Positions 24,371 through 31,916 of a stretch of 37,716 bases of DNA are shown in pieces; position 1 is the stretch's first letter; every line of letters begins with the position of its first letter. Below the pieces are notes generated by a model that saw only the letters and a program-made list of their open reading frames with translations, had not been told where the DNA came from and searched no databases. The DNA lies in NCBI RefSeq assembly GCF_918697925.1, contig NZ_CAKKMF010000047.1:1-37716 (forward strand), written 5' to 3'. The stretch is from Arthrobacter sp. Bi26. Lineage in GTDB: Bacteria > Actinomycetota > Actinomycetes > Actinomycetales > Micrococcaceae. The position numbers and the translations under genes are program-made.

Positions 24371-24856
24371 ATGGCCGGAATGTATTACGAGGACTTCACC
24401 GTCGGCGACGTCATCAGGCACGAGGTCACCAGGACTGTCACCGAGACGGACAACCTGCTGATCACTGCACTGACCATGAACGTCCAGCCGCTGCACCTGG
24501 ATGCGGAGTTCGCCAAGAAGAGCATGTTTGGGCGCCAGATCGTCAACAGCATTTTCACCCTGGGCCTTGTCACGGGAATCCCCGTCCAGGACACCACCCT
24601 CGGCACTACCCTGGGAAATCTTGGCTTCCGGGACATCGAGTTCCCTAAGCCGGTGTTCTTCGGTGACACGCTGCGGGTGGAGACCGAGGCCTTGGACAAG
24701 CGTGAATCGAAGTCGCGTCCGGACACCGGAATTGTGGGCATCGAACACCGCGGCTACAACCAGGACGGCGAACTGGTCTGCGTTGTGCGCCGGACGGCGC
24801 TGATGCTCCGTCGCGCCGGTCAGCTGGCGGAAGCAGTGGCCCCCAGCCATTCATAG
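24371..24856 (+). CDS. MaoC-family dehydratase/hydratase with altered catalytic motif
   Basis: A 161-residue hotdog protein, the second MaoC member of the island. The segment TALTMNVQPLHLDAEFAKKSMFGRQIVNS aligns to the hydratase signature, but the usual D-x-N-P-x-H reads N37-V-Q-P-L-H42, with Asn where the catalytic Asp normally stands. Next to AccA1 and CitE-like genes such proteins are thought to hydrate the carboxylated enoyl-CoA (methylglutaconyl-CoA-like) before cleavage. AAAGGAGG lies six bases before the start. Last gene of the synthetase operon. The Asn is directly seen; its effect is unknown. Confidence 0.88.
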   Translation: MAGMYYEDFTVGDVIRHEVTRTVTETDNLLITALTMNVQPLHLDAEFAKKSMFGRQIVNSIFTLGLVTGIPVQDTTLGTTLGNLGFRDIEFPKPVFFGDTLRVETEALDKRESKSRPDTGIVGIEHRGYNQDGELVCVVRRTALMLRRAGQLAEAVAPSHS

Positions 24857-24943
24857 TGGGTTGACTCACGCTCTGCCTGGCCCAGGTCGCCGCAGGAGGT
24901 GACAGGATAGGAGGACCTGCACCAGCACAGCAAAGGGCGGATC

Positions 24944-27085
24944 ATGGCCAAAGGAATTTACGTCAGCGCGACCACCCCGGGCTCCGGCAAGTCCCTCATA
25001 GCGCTGGGGCTGGCGGACACCCTCCACCGGCACGCGGACCGCATCGGCTTCTTCAAGCCTGTGGTTCACGGCAACGACGCCGCGGCGGACCCGATGGTGG
25101 CGCTGATGAAGGCCCGGTTTGATCTTGACGACCAGCGCTGCCGCGGCGGCCTGACGTTTGCCGAGGTCCGCGGACTGCTGGCCGAGGGAAACAGGGCCGA
25201 GATCGACGCCCGCTGCGTCGAGATCTTCGCCGAAATGTCCCGCCACTGCGACGTCGTGATTGTGGAGGGGACGGACCTCACCGGCCAGGATGCCGCCGTC
25301 GAATTCGACCTCAACGCTCGCCTCGCGAACAACCTGGCCGCCTCGATCGTGGCCGTGGTGGGCGCGAAGGGGCGGACCGTCGCGGAGGCTGCCGACGCCG
25401 TCGAGGTTGCCCGCAAGGAACTGGCGGCGGAACGCTGCAGCCTCCTGGCCATCATGGTGAACCGCGCCGACCCGGAGGACGTGGACGGGATCATCGCCGC
25501 CGTGAAGCCCGGCGCGTCCGGCCGCCCCGTCTACGTCTTCCCCGAGCTGGAGGACATCGCACGGCCCACCACCGGGGAGGTGGCCTCGGCCCTCGGGATC
25601 CGCCAGGTGGCCGGCCGGCAGGACATGGAACGCGACGTCCATTCCATCAAGGTGGCGGCGATGAACGTGGCCAACTTCCTGCACGTGCTCGACGACGGCG
25701 CCCTGGTGATCGTCCCGGGTGACCGTGCGGACGTGATGGTCGCGTGCCTCGCGTCGTCGTTCTCGCCGGAGTTTCCAGTGCCGTCGGCGCTCATCCTCAC
25801 CGGCGGCCTGGCCCCGGACCCCAATATCTACTCGCTGCTGGCGCAGGCGCCATTCCCCGTGTTCGCGGCCCCGGACGATACCTACACCACCGCCAAACGG
25901 GTGTCCGAGGTCCGCAGCGAGATCTGGTCGGGGCACCGCCGCAAGGTGGCCTCGGCCGTGGGGCTGTGGGCGAAGCGCGTGGACGAGGCCGAGCTGGTGG
26001 AGCGGCTGCACCTGCCGCGGCTGGAGCGGATGACGCCGCTGCGGTTCCTGCACGACCTCATTGAGCGGGCCCGGCTGCAGCGCCGGCACATTGTCCTGCC
26101 CGAGGGCAACGACGTGCGGATCCTGCGGGCCGCCGAAATTCTGCACCGGCGGGACGTCTGCGACCTCACGATCCTGGGCAACGAGTCGGCAGTCCGGGAG
26201 TTGGCGTCCACCCAGGGCATCGACCTCTCCGGGATGAGCATCGTGGACCCCGCGACGTCGGAGCTGCGCCAGCAGTTTGCTCAGAAGTACGCGGAGCTGC
26301 GGGCGCACAAGGGCGTGGACCTGGCCCGGGCGCTGGAAGTCATGCTCGACGGCAGCTACTTCGGCACCATGATGGTGCAGCTCGGCGTGGTGGACGGCAT
26401 GGTGTCCGGCGCCGCGCACACCACTGCCCACACCATCCGGCCCGCGCTGGAGTTCGTCAAGACGCGGGACGGCGTAAAGATCGTCTCCTCGGTTTTCCTG
26501 ATGCTGATGCCGGACCGGGTGCTGGTCTACGGCGACTGCGCGGTCAACCCTGACCCGAACGCGGAGCAGCTGGCGGATATCGCGCTGGCCTCAGCCGAGA
26601 CCGCAGCCCAGTTCGGCGTGGAGCCGCGGGTGGCCATGCTGTCCTACTCCACCGGCGGGTCCGGGACCGGGGAAGCAGTGGACAAAGTCCGGCAGGCCAC
26701 CGAAGTCGTGAAGGACCGCCGCCCGGATCTCGCCGTCGAAGGCCCCATCCAGTACGACGCCGCCGTGGACGCCGCGATCGCCCAGTCCAAGATGCCCGGC
26801 TCGTCCGTCGCCGGGCAGGCCACCGTGTTCATCTTCCCGGACCTCAACACCGGCAACAACACCTACAAGGCGGTGCAGCAGTCCTCGGGCGCGGTCGCCG
26901 TCGGGCCCGTCCTGCAGGGGCTCCGGAAGCCGGTCAACGACCTCTCCCGCGGGTGCACCGTGGAGGACATCGTGAACACGGTGGCCATCACCGCCGTGCA
27001 GGCGCAGTCCGTGACTGACAGCGCGTCAGCCGAGGCGCTAGACTCCGGCGCGCAGCCCGCGCAGGCGGGGCGCGCCGGAGCCTAG
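24944..27085 (+). CDS. pta: Phosphate acetyltransferase, long form
   Basis: A 713-residue enzyme that interconverts acetyl-CoA and acetyl phosphate. Residues 1 to about 210 form a BioD-like P-loop domain (ATTPGSGKS, residues 10-17). About 215-340 form the DRTGG regulatory domain, and about 385-690 the catalytic PTA domain, with IVLPEGNDVRILRAAEIL, DGMVSGAAHTTAHTIRPAL and SYSTGGSGTGEAVDKV. The length fits the multi-domain Pta. Its usual partner ackA is in the same direction 2.0 kb further on, separated by two minus-strand genes. It may draw on acetyl-CoA made by the upstream island, but no island operator precedes it. Confidence 0.96.
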   Translation: MAKGIYVSATTPGSGKSLIALGLADTLHRHADRIGFFKPVVHGNDAAADPMVALMKARFDLDDQRCRGGLTFAEVRGLLAEGNRAEIDARCVEIFAEMSRHCDVVIVEGTDLTGQDAAVEFDLNARLANNLAASIVAVVGAKGRTVAEAADAVEVARKELAAERCSLLAIMVNRADPEDVDGIIAAVKPGASGRPVYVFPELEDIARPTTGEVASALGIRQVAGRQDMERDVHSIKVAAMNVANFLHVLDDGALVIVPGDRADVMVACLASSFSPEFPVPSALILTGGLAPDPNIYSLLAQAPFPVFAAPDDTYTTAKRVSEVRSEIWSGHRRKVASAVGLWAKRVDEAELVERLHLPRLERMTPLRFLHDLIERARLQRRHIVLPEGNDVRILRAAEILHRRDVCDLTILGNESAVRELASTQGIDLSGMSIVDPATSELRQQFAQKYAELRAHKGVDLARALEVMLDGSYFGTMMVQLGVVDGMVSGAAHTTAHTIRPALEFVKTRDGVKIVSSVFLMLMPDRVLVYGDCAVNPDPNAEQLADIALASAETAAQFGVEPRVAMLSYSTGGSGTGEAVDKVRQATEVVKDRRPDLAVEGPIQYDAAVDAAIAQSKMPGSSVAGQATVFIFPDLNTGNNTYKAVQQSSGAVAVGPVLQGLRKPVNDLSRGCTVEDIVNTVAITAVQAQSVTDSASAEALDSGAQPAQAGRAGA
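27043..27080. terminator. GC-rich hairpin at the end of pta
   Basis: A perfect 11-bp stem, CTCCGGCGCGC with GCGCGCCGGAG, around a 16-base loop, inside the last codons of pta. The convergent DivIVA-like gene ends only 9 bp after pta, so the hairpin may stop both transcripts. There is no T-run. Confidence 0.6.
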
Positions 27086-27094
27086 GGCTTGGTG

Positions 27095-27607
27095 CTACTC
27101 GTTGCTGCTGCGGTCGGCGCGGGCCACGGGGAGGTCCCCGAGCCGGTCCACTTGCTCGGCCAGGGCATCGATCACGGCGCGCAGCTGGACCTGGGCCACC
27201 TTGGTGTAGGTGCGGACATACTCGATTTCCTGAATGGTGTCGGTGTAGCCGGCCGCCGTGGCCGCCGGCACAGGAACGGCCTCCCGCGTGGCCACGGAGT
27301 CCTCGGCGCGGCGCAGGATCTCGCTGTACTGCGTGCGGGCGCTGGCTACGAGGTCCTTCGAGTACTGCTCGGCCTCGGCCACGAACTTCTCGGCGAGAAT
27401 CTGCGCCTGCGTGATGACCTTGACCATCTCGTCCTTGGCTTGGGGACTTACTGCGCCCGGCTGGCGCTGGTCCGCCTCGAGTTGCTCGGCAACAGCGCGA
27501 AGGAACTCGTGGACGGATTGCTGGTCGTACCCGCGTCCCACCACCTCGAACGAGGCGTTGCGGACGTCGGAAGGGCTGATGCGGCCTTCTGGGCTAGCGG
27601 TGCTCAT
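27095..27607 (-). CDS. DivIVA-domain coiled-coil protein
   Basis: A 170-residue protein whose first part, ISPSDVRNASFEVVGRGYDQQSVHEFL, is the DivIVA/Wag31 N-terminal lipid-binding motif. A heptad-rich coiled coil follows (about residues 35-110) with a charged tail. It is much shorter than the main DivIVA and so is a paralogue, possibly a polar or membrane-curvature adaptor. The start at 27607 has GGAGAGG seven bases upstream, which lies inside the end of the flavohemoglobin gene; the two overlap by 14 bases. A link between a DivIVA-like protein and flavohemoglobin is not something I can explain from known pathways. Confidence 0.82.
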   Translation of the reverse strand: MSTASPEGRISPSDVRNASFEVVGRGYDQQSVHEFLRAVAEQLEADQRQPGAVSPQAKDEMVKVITQAQILAEKFVAEAEQYSKDLVASARTQYSEILRRAEDSVATREAVPVPAATAAGYTDTIQEIEYVRTYTKVAQVQLRAVIDALAEQVDRLGDLPVARADRSSNE

Positions 27608-28769
27608 GGTATACCTCTCCCTGGTCTGCGCCGGTGGCAGAGGAGTTGTCCTCGACACCTGCGTAGTCTTCGTACCGTATATCGGCGCGCGGGGTGCCCG
27701 CCGCAACGAGTTCGCTGATGGTGTGCCCCACCATCGCCGTCGATCCGGCCACGAGGGCCAGACGGCGGGGTGCCTCGGGGTGTGCCGCTGCCACGGTGCC
27801 CACGTAGCCCTGGGCGCCCGGGAAGGTCGCGTCGTCGGAGACGACCGGGTGGTAGCTGAACCACGGCTCCCTCGAGTCGAGTTCGGCGAGCCGCTGCTGG
27901 TCGTAGAGGTTCCACGGGACCCGTGCCCCGTGGAAGAGGTCCACCCGCGGCCCGGTCCCGTACTCGCCCCATTGCTGCCGGACGGCGTCGACGATCGCGG
28001 CCATGGGGGCGAGCCCGGTCCCGCCGGCAACCATGAGCAGGTCCCGTGAACCCTCGAGGGCGAGCTGGTCCCCTACAGGGGCGCCGATGCGCACCGTATC
28101 GCCCACCTTGGTCCGGCGGACGGCGGCGGTGCTGAAGAGGCCGCCGGGGATCAGTTGGACGTGCAGTTCGATTGTGCCGTCGGCGCGGGGGGCGTTGGCA
28201 GGACTCAGGAAGCGCCAGGTCCGCGGGAGGGCGGGAACCTCCACCGAGGCCGACTGGCCGGGCGAGTAGGTGAAGCCGTCCGCGACGCGGACCTCCAGGA
28301 CCGTGACATCCAGGCTTCGGCGCTCGACGGCGGTGACCTCGCCTTCCCACCACGGCGGAGTAGTATCCGAGGCCTCCTCGGCGGCCATGACCATGACCTT
28401 GGCGATCAGTCCGTACGCCTCGGCCCACGACTGCGCCACCTCGTCGGTCCATTCCGGACCGAGGTACTTCTGCAGCGTCGCCAGGAAGGAAGCCCCCACC
28501 ATCGAGTACTGCTCCGGCGTTACGGAGAAGCGGCGATGGTCGCGGCCGAGTTGGCCGATGAACCCGGCCACCTCGTCAATCTGATCCGCGTGGCTCACGA
28601 TGTGCCCGAGGGCGGCGAAGAGTTTGTCCCGCTGGCCGGCCATCGAGACCGGGAACATTTCGCGTAGCTCCGGGTGGGACAGGAATAAGTGCGAGTAGAA
28701 GTACAGGGGGACTTCGTCCCCGAGCGCGGCCGCCATGGACCAAGTCCTTTTCAGCCCACCGGCATCCAT
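27594..28769 (-). CDS. Flavohemoglobin-type globin/reductase
   Basis: A 391-residue fusion of a globin domain (1 to about 145) and a ferredoxin-reductase-like FAD/NAD domain. Distal Tyr25 (LYFYSHLF), distal Gln46 (AGQRDKLF) and proximal His78 (GRDHRRF) fit nitric-oxide dioxygenase chemistry. The FAD motif is RFLS instead of RxYS, and the pyridine-nucleotide motif is GGTGLAPM. The C-terminal CGP-type motif is replaced by AGSTAMVG. It is therefore a divergent or type-II-like member. The start is uncertain; ATG 28769 keeps the first globin helix, while a longer frame to 28958 adds unrelated residues. First gene of a minus-strand pair with the DivIVA-like gene. Confidence 0.85.
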   Translation of the reverse strand: MDAGGLKRTWSMAAALGDEVPLYFYSHLFLSHPELREMFPVSMAGQRDKLFAALGHIVSHADQIDEVAGFIGQLGRDHRRFSVTPEQYSMVGASFLATLQKYLGPEWTDEVAQSWAEAYGLIAKVMVMAAEEASDTTPPWWEGEVTAVERRSLDVTVLEVRVADGFTYSPGQSASVEVPALPRTWRFLSPANAPRADGTIELHVQLIPGGLFSTAAVRRTKVGDTVRIGAPVGDQLALEGSRDLLMVAGGTGLAPMAAIVDAVRQQWGEYGTGPRVDLFHGARVPWNLYDQQRLAELDSREPWFSYHPVVSDDATFPGAQGYVGTVAAAHPEAPRRLALVAGSTAMVGHTISELVAAGTPRADIRYEDYAGVEDNSSATGADQGEVYHEHR

Positions 28770-29087
28770 CCAAAGGCCCTTCTGTCGGGGTCGTCCTCCG
28801 CCGGTTCGGGCGGAGCGGGCCCCCCAGCACCCCGGCAAACTTACCCCATTGCCGGTCCGCAGGTCCAACGGGTCTAGGCACCCACGCCGCAGGCCCGGGC
28901 CTTCCTCGCGGCACCTTGAAAGGGGCCGGGCAGGCCGGCTCCGCCGCGGCTTTCGCAACGGATTGGCGCCCTTGCCGGGTCCGGCAATTTATAGTGGAAC
29001 CGACGGAGCGCTCGGCCAGGCTCCGGCGTGATGCCAGTCCCGACGCACCCTCGACGGTAGCGTCGAAGCCAAGGCTTAGGAGGCCCC
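28770..29087. other. Intergenic region between flavohemoglobin and ackA
   Basis: About 318 bp between divergent genes. It contains TATAGT at 28990-28995, a plausible ackA -10, but no well-spaced -35. A TAAGTT on the minus strand near 28840 could serve the flavohemoglobin gene. No palindrome of either regulon seen in the window, and no RNA gene, was recognised. Confidence 0.4.
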
Positions 29088-30257
29088 ATGCTCGTGCTCG
29101 TCATCAACTCCGGCTCGTCCTCGCTCAAGTACCAGGTGCGCGACGTCGAGGCCGGCAGCGTGCTCACCGAGGGCCTGGTCGAGAAGATCGGCATGGGTGC
29201 CGGCGGTGAGGGCGACGGCCAGATCGAGGGCCCCCGCGACCACGCCGAGGCGCTGGAGCAGGTGGGCGCGGCCATCCACGAAGCCTTGGGGGACCGTGAG
29301 CTCGATGCCGTGGGCCACCGCGTGGTGCACGGCGGGGAGCGCTTCGCCGAGCCGGTGCTGGTCAACAACGAGATCACCCGGGCCATTGAACGGCTGAACC
29401 CGCTCGCGCCGCTGCACAACCCCGCCAACGTCCTTGGCATCCGCGCGATCTCGAAGAAGTGGCCCGAGCTGCCGCAGGTGGCCGTGTTCGACACCGCCTT
29501 CCACCGCACCCTGCCCGAGCACGCCTGGCGTTACGCGGTGCCGGACGAGCTCTACACACAACACGGGATCCGCCGTTACGGGTTCCACGGCACCTCGCAC
29601 GAATACGTGGCGCACCGGGCGGCAGCGCTGCTGGATGTTCCGGTCGAGGAGTTCGACGCCGTCATCGCCCACCTGGGGAACGGCGCCTCGGTCACGGCGA
29701 TCCGCGGCGGCCACTCAATCGACACCTCCATGGGATTCACGCCCCTTGAGGGCCTCGTCATGGGGACCCGCTCCGGGGACCTCGATCCGTCCATCCTGGT
29801 CTTCCTGGGCCGGAACGGCTGGTCTCCCGAGGACCTGGATTCGATGCTGAACCGGCAGTCCGGGCTCAAGGGCCTGGCCGGAAACAACGACATGCGCTCG
29901 GTGGTGGAGGCCGCGGAAGCCGGCGATGCCAAGGCGGCCATGGCCCTGGCGGTCGCGTCCTACCGGCTCGCGAAGTACATCGGCGGCTACCACGTGGCCG
30001 TTGGCGGTGCGAAGGCCCTCGTGTTCACGGCCGGGATCGGGGAGAACTCGCACCAGTTCCGGAACCTGGTGGCGCAGCGGCTCGGCGCCCTCGGCGTCGA
30101 ACTCGATGCCGGGCTGAACCGGGAGCGGTCCAAGGAACCCCGGGTCATTTCCACCCCGACGTCGGCCCTGTCTGTCCTGGTGGTCCCCACCGACGAGGAG
30201 CGCGCGATCGCCGAGGCGACGGCCGCCGTCGTCGCCCAGGCATCGGTTGCTCCGTAA
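29088..30257 (+). CDS. ackA: Acetate kinase
   Basis: A 389-residue ASKHA-fold kinase that makes ATP from acetyl phosphate, the second step of the Pta-AckA route. Signature motifs: VLVINSGSSSLKYQV at the N-terminus, VGHRVVHGGERF, YGFHGTSHEYVAHRAA, HLGNGASVTAIRGG, DTSMGFTPLEGLVMGTRSGDLDP and FTAGIGENSHQFR. The length is canonical. AGGAGG sits four bases before the ATG. It has its own upstream region with a TATAGT box, so it need not be transcribed with pta. Confidence 0.97.
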   Translation: MLVLVINSGSSSLKYQVRDVEAGSVLTEGLVEKIGMGAGGEGDGQIEGPRDHAEALEQVGAAIHEALGDRELDAVGHRVVHGGERFAEPVLVNNEITRAIERLNPLAPLHNPANVLGIRAISKKWPELPQVAVFDTAFHRTLPEHAWRYAVPDELYTQHGIRRYGFHGTSHEYVAHRAAALLDVPVEEFDAVIAHLGNGASVTAIRGGHSIDTSMGFTPLEGLVMGTRSGDLDPSILVFLGRNGWSPEDLDSMLNRQSGLKGLAGNNDMRSVVEAAEAGDAKAAMALAVASYRLAKYIGGYHVAVGGAKALVFTAGIGENSHQFRNLVAQRLGALGVELDAGLNRERSKEPRVISTPTSALSVLVVPTDEERAIAEATAAVVAQASVAP

Positions 30258-30317
30258 CCACCCTTGTGGCGGCTCAAAACGGCGCTTATGGAGCAATCGA
30301 TGGGTAGCGTTGGAGGC

Positions 30318-30881
30318 ATGACCGAACCCAAGCCCCTCCCTCCGCTGCCCATCCGCACCGAACGGCTAGTGCTGCGGCGCTTTGAGGCCTCCGATCTCGA
30401 TGCCTTCCACGCGTACCACTCGCTCCCGGAAACCGCCCGGTTCCTGCCCCGCGAGGCCAAGACTTACACCCAGTCGATGGAAACGGTGGGACGGTACGCC
30501 AACTTCGAGTTCGAGAAGGAGGGCGACTGGGTGGCACTGGCCATCGAGGCCGCGGACTCGCCGGGGCTGCTCGGCGAGGTGGTGCTGAAATGGCTGGAGG
30601 GGCGCGGGCAGGCCGAGATCGGCTGGAGCCTGGCCCCCGAAGCGCGGGGCCGGGGCATCGCGAGCGAGGCCGCCCGGGCGCTGCTTAAGCTCGGTTTTGA
30701 GGACCTGGGCTTCCACCGCATCGACGCCAAGCTCGATGCCCTGAACACGGACTCGGCGGCGCTTTGTGAGCGGCTCGGCATGCGCCTGGAATCACGGCAG
30801 GTGGACAAGTGGCACTACAAGGGCGAATGGGCCACGGAGGTGGTGTACGCCATCCTCGCGGAGGAATGGAAGGCCCGCTAA
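30318..30881 (+). CDS. GNAT-family N-acetyltransferase (RimJ/RimL type)
   Basis: A 187-residue acetyltransferase that transfers acetyl from acetyl-CoA to an amine. It opens with PIRTERLVLRRFEASDLDAFHAYHS. The acetyl-CoA loop is APEARGRGIASEAARALLKLGFEDLGFHRIDAKLDALNTDSAALCERLG. This matches the RimJ/RimL-like subfamily, which modifies ribosomal proteins or small molecules. The start is unsettled: TAGCGT at 30305-30310 lies seven bases before ATG 30318, as in leaderless actinobacterial genes. ATG 30300, with GGAG six bases upstream, is the alternative. A decayed copy of its 3' end lies at 31680-31804. Confidence 0.88.
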   Translation: MTEPKPLPPLPIRTERLVLRRFEASDLDAFHAYHSLPETARFLPREAKTYTQSMETVGRYANFEFEKEGDWVALAIEAADSPGLLGEVVLKWLEGRGQAEIGWSLAPEARGRGIASEAARALLKLGFEDLGFHRIDAKLDALNTDSAALCERLGMRLESRQVDKWHYKGEWATEVVYAILAEEWKAR

Positions 30882-30941
30882 ACCGGCCCCCACTGAGACG
30901 TTGACAGGCAGGTCCAGGGGACACCTTTCAGATGCCCCCGG

Positions 30942-31026
30942 GGTTCGACAGGTTCAATGGTTCGACAGGTTCAATGGTTCGACAGGTTCAATGGTTCGAC
31001 AGGTTCAATGGTTCGACAGGCTCAAC
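30942..31026. repeat. 17-bp tandem repeat, five units
   Basis: Four identical head-to-tail copies of GGTTCGACAGGTTCAAT (30942-31009) and a fifth variant ending in GGCTCAAC (31010-31026). The last unit contains the stop codon of the DHFR-like gene. The unit resembles the GGTTCGACAGGCTCAACC-type interspersed element common in Arthrobacter relatives (recalled, not searched). Confidence 0.95.
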
Positions 31027-31648
31027 CTCGGGACGAACCAGGATCATAGGTCCCGTACGTCGGAAGCCCTGCCGACTCATAGACAAGAATCGCGAGTCCG
31101 CCCGGCGTCGTCTCATTGCGGACCAGACGCAGGCCCGCCGGGGCGCCTCCCGGCGGAAACAGCCGCCTGCCGTTACTTACCACCACCGGGGCGATCACCA
31201 GCCGCAGTTCGTCGATCAGCCCCGCGCCCAGCAGCGACTGGGCCAGCCGGGCACTCCCGTGGATCTGCAATTCCCTGCCGGGCTGCTTCTTCAACTCAGC
31301 GACCTGTGCGGGGACGTCCCCGGACAGGATCGTCGTCGGTGCCCAACCAGCCTTCGCCAGGGTGTGCGAGGCCACGTACTTCGGCAACCCATTCATCTTT
31401 TCGGAGATCGGATCATCAGGGTCCGTGATTCTCGGCCAGTCCCTCGCAAAGTTCTCGTAGGTCCGACGGCCAAACAGCAACGCATCCGCCTCACCGAGCC
31501 AGGCCGCCGCCCGCCGGACGAAATCCTCGTCCAGGTAGGGGACGAACCAACCTCCTTGTGAGAAGCCGTCGCTGGTGTCCTCCTCGGGCGATCCAGGACC
31601 CTGCGCCACGCCGTCCAATGTGAGGAACTCTGTCAGCGTTAGTCTCAT
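31022..31648 (-). CDS. RibD C-terminal / dihydrofolate reductase-fold protein
   Basis: A 208-residue NADPH reductase-fold protein of the RibD C-terminal domain family, often listed as a DHFR-family protein. The opening LTEFLTLDGVAQGPGSPEED and the ALLFGRRTYENFARDWP segment are typical. The QIHGSARLAQSLLGAGLIDELRLVIAPVV part holds the nucleotide-binding G and the conserved DEL. True folate reduction is unproven for this group. GAGAGG about eight bases upstream supports ATG 31648. It lies between the GNAT gene and a remnant of that gene, and its stop falls in a 17-bp tandem repeat. Confidence 0.88.
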   Translation of the reverse strand: MRLTLTEFLTLDGVAQGPGSPEEDTSDGFSQGGWFVPYLDEDFVRRAAAWLGEADALLFGRRTYENFARDWPRITDPDDPISEKMNGLPKYVASHTLAKAGWAPTTILSGDVPAQVAELKKQPGRELQIHGSARLAQSLLGAGLIDELRLVIAPVVVSNGRRLFPPGGAPAGLRLVRNETTPGGLAILVYESAGLPTYGTYDPGSSRG

Positions 31649-31679
31649 CGTGTTGCCTCTCCGTGCTGGGTGCCGGGTC

Positions 31680-31804
31680 CAACGGCTCGGCATGGGCCTG
31701 GAATCTCGGCAGGTGGAAAGTGGCAGGCCAACGTGGCACCAAATGGACGAACGGCCACGGAAATGGTGTACACCATCGTCGCGGATGAATGGAAGGCCCG
31801 GTAG
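31680..31804 (+). pseudogene. Decayed copy of the GNAT gene 3' end
   Basis: About 125 bp closely resembles the last 111 bp of the GNAT gene (30771-30881). Readable pieces are LGMGLESRQV and, in a shifted frame, TEMVYTIVADEWKAR followed by a stop; the intact gene has LGMRLESRQV and TEVVYAILAEEWKAR. About 11 extra bases in the middle break the frame, and nothing of the gene's 5' part is seen. It is a non-coding relic of a duplication or of a lost paralogue. Confidence 0.85.
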
Positions 31805-31847
31805 GAGGTGTCCGGCGGTTGGAGGCGCCGGGAAGGCGACGGGAAGC

Positions 31848-31898
31848 GCCGATGTGACGGAGCGCCGATGCGCCGGGCCGATGTGACGGAGCGCCGAT
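31848..31898. repeat. 22-bp direct repeat, two copies
   Basis: GCCGATGTGACGGAGCGCC plus GAT occurs at 31848-31869 and 31877-31898 (period 29 bp). A weaker related form (CGCCGATCTGACGCA) runs into the adjacent hairpin. Most of 31649-31988 is thus accounted for by the GNAT relic, these repeats and the hairpin. Confidence 0.85.
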
Positions 31899-31916
31899 CC
31901 TACGCAACGCCGATCT

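Noticed and set aside
30943..30951. tRNA T-arm (GGTTCGA) in the tandem repeat
   Set aside because: No cloverleaf can be formed; the motif belongs to the 17-bp repeat.
30942..31026. CRISPR array
   Set aside because: Units are directly adjacent with no spacers, the 17-bp unit is too short, and no cas genes are present.
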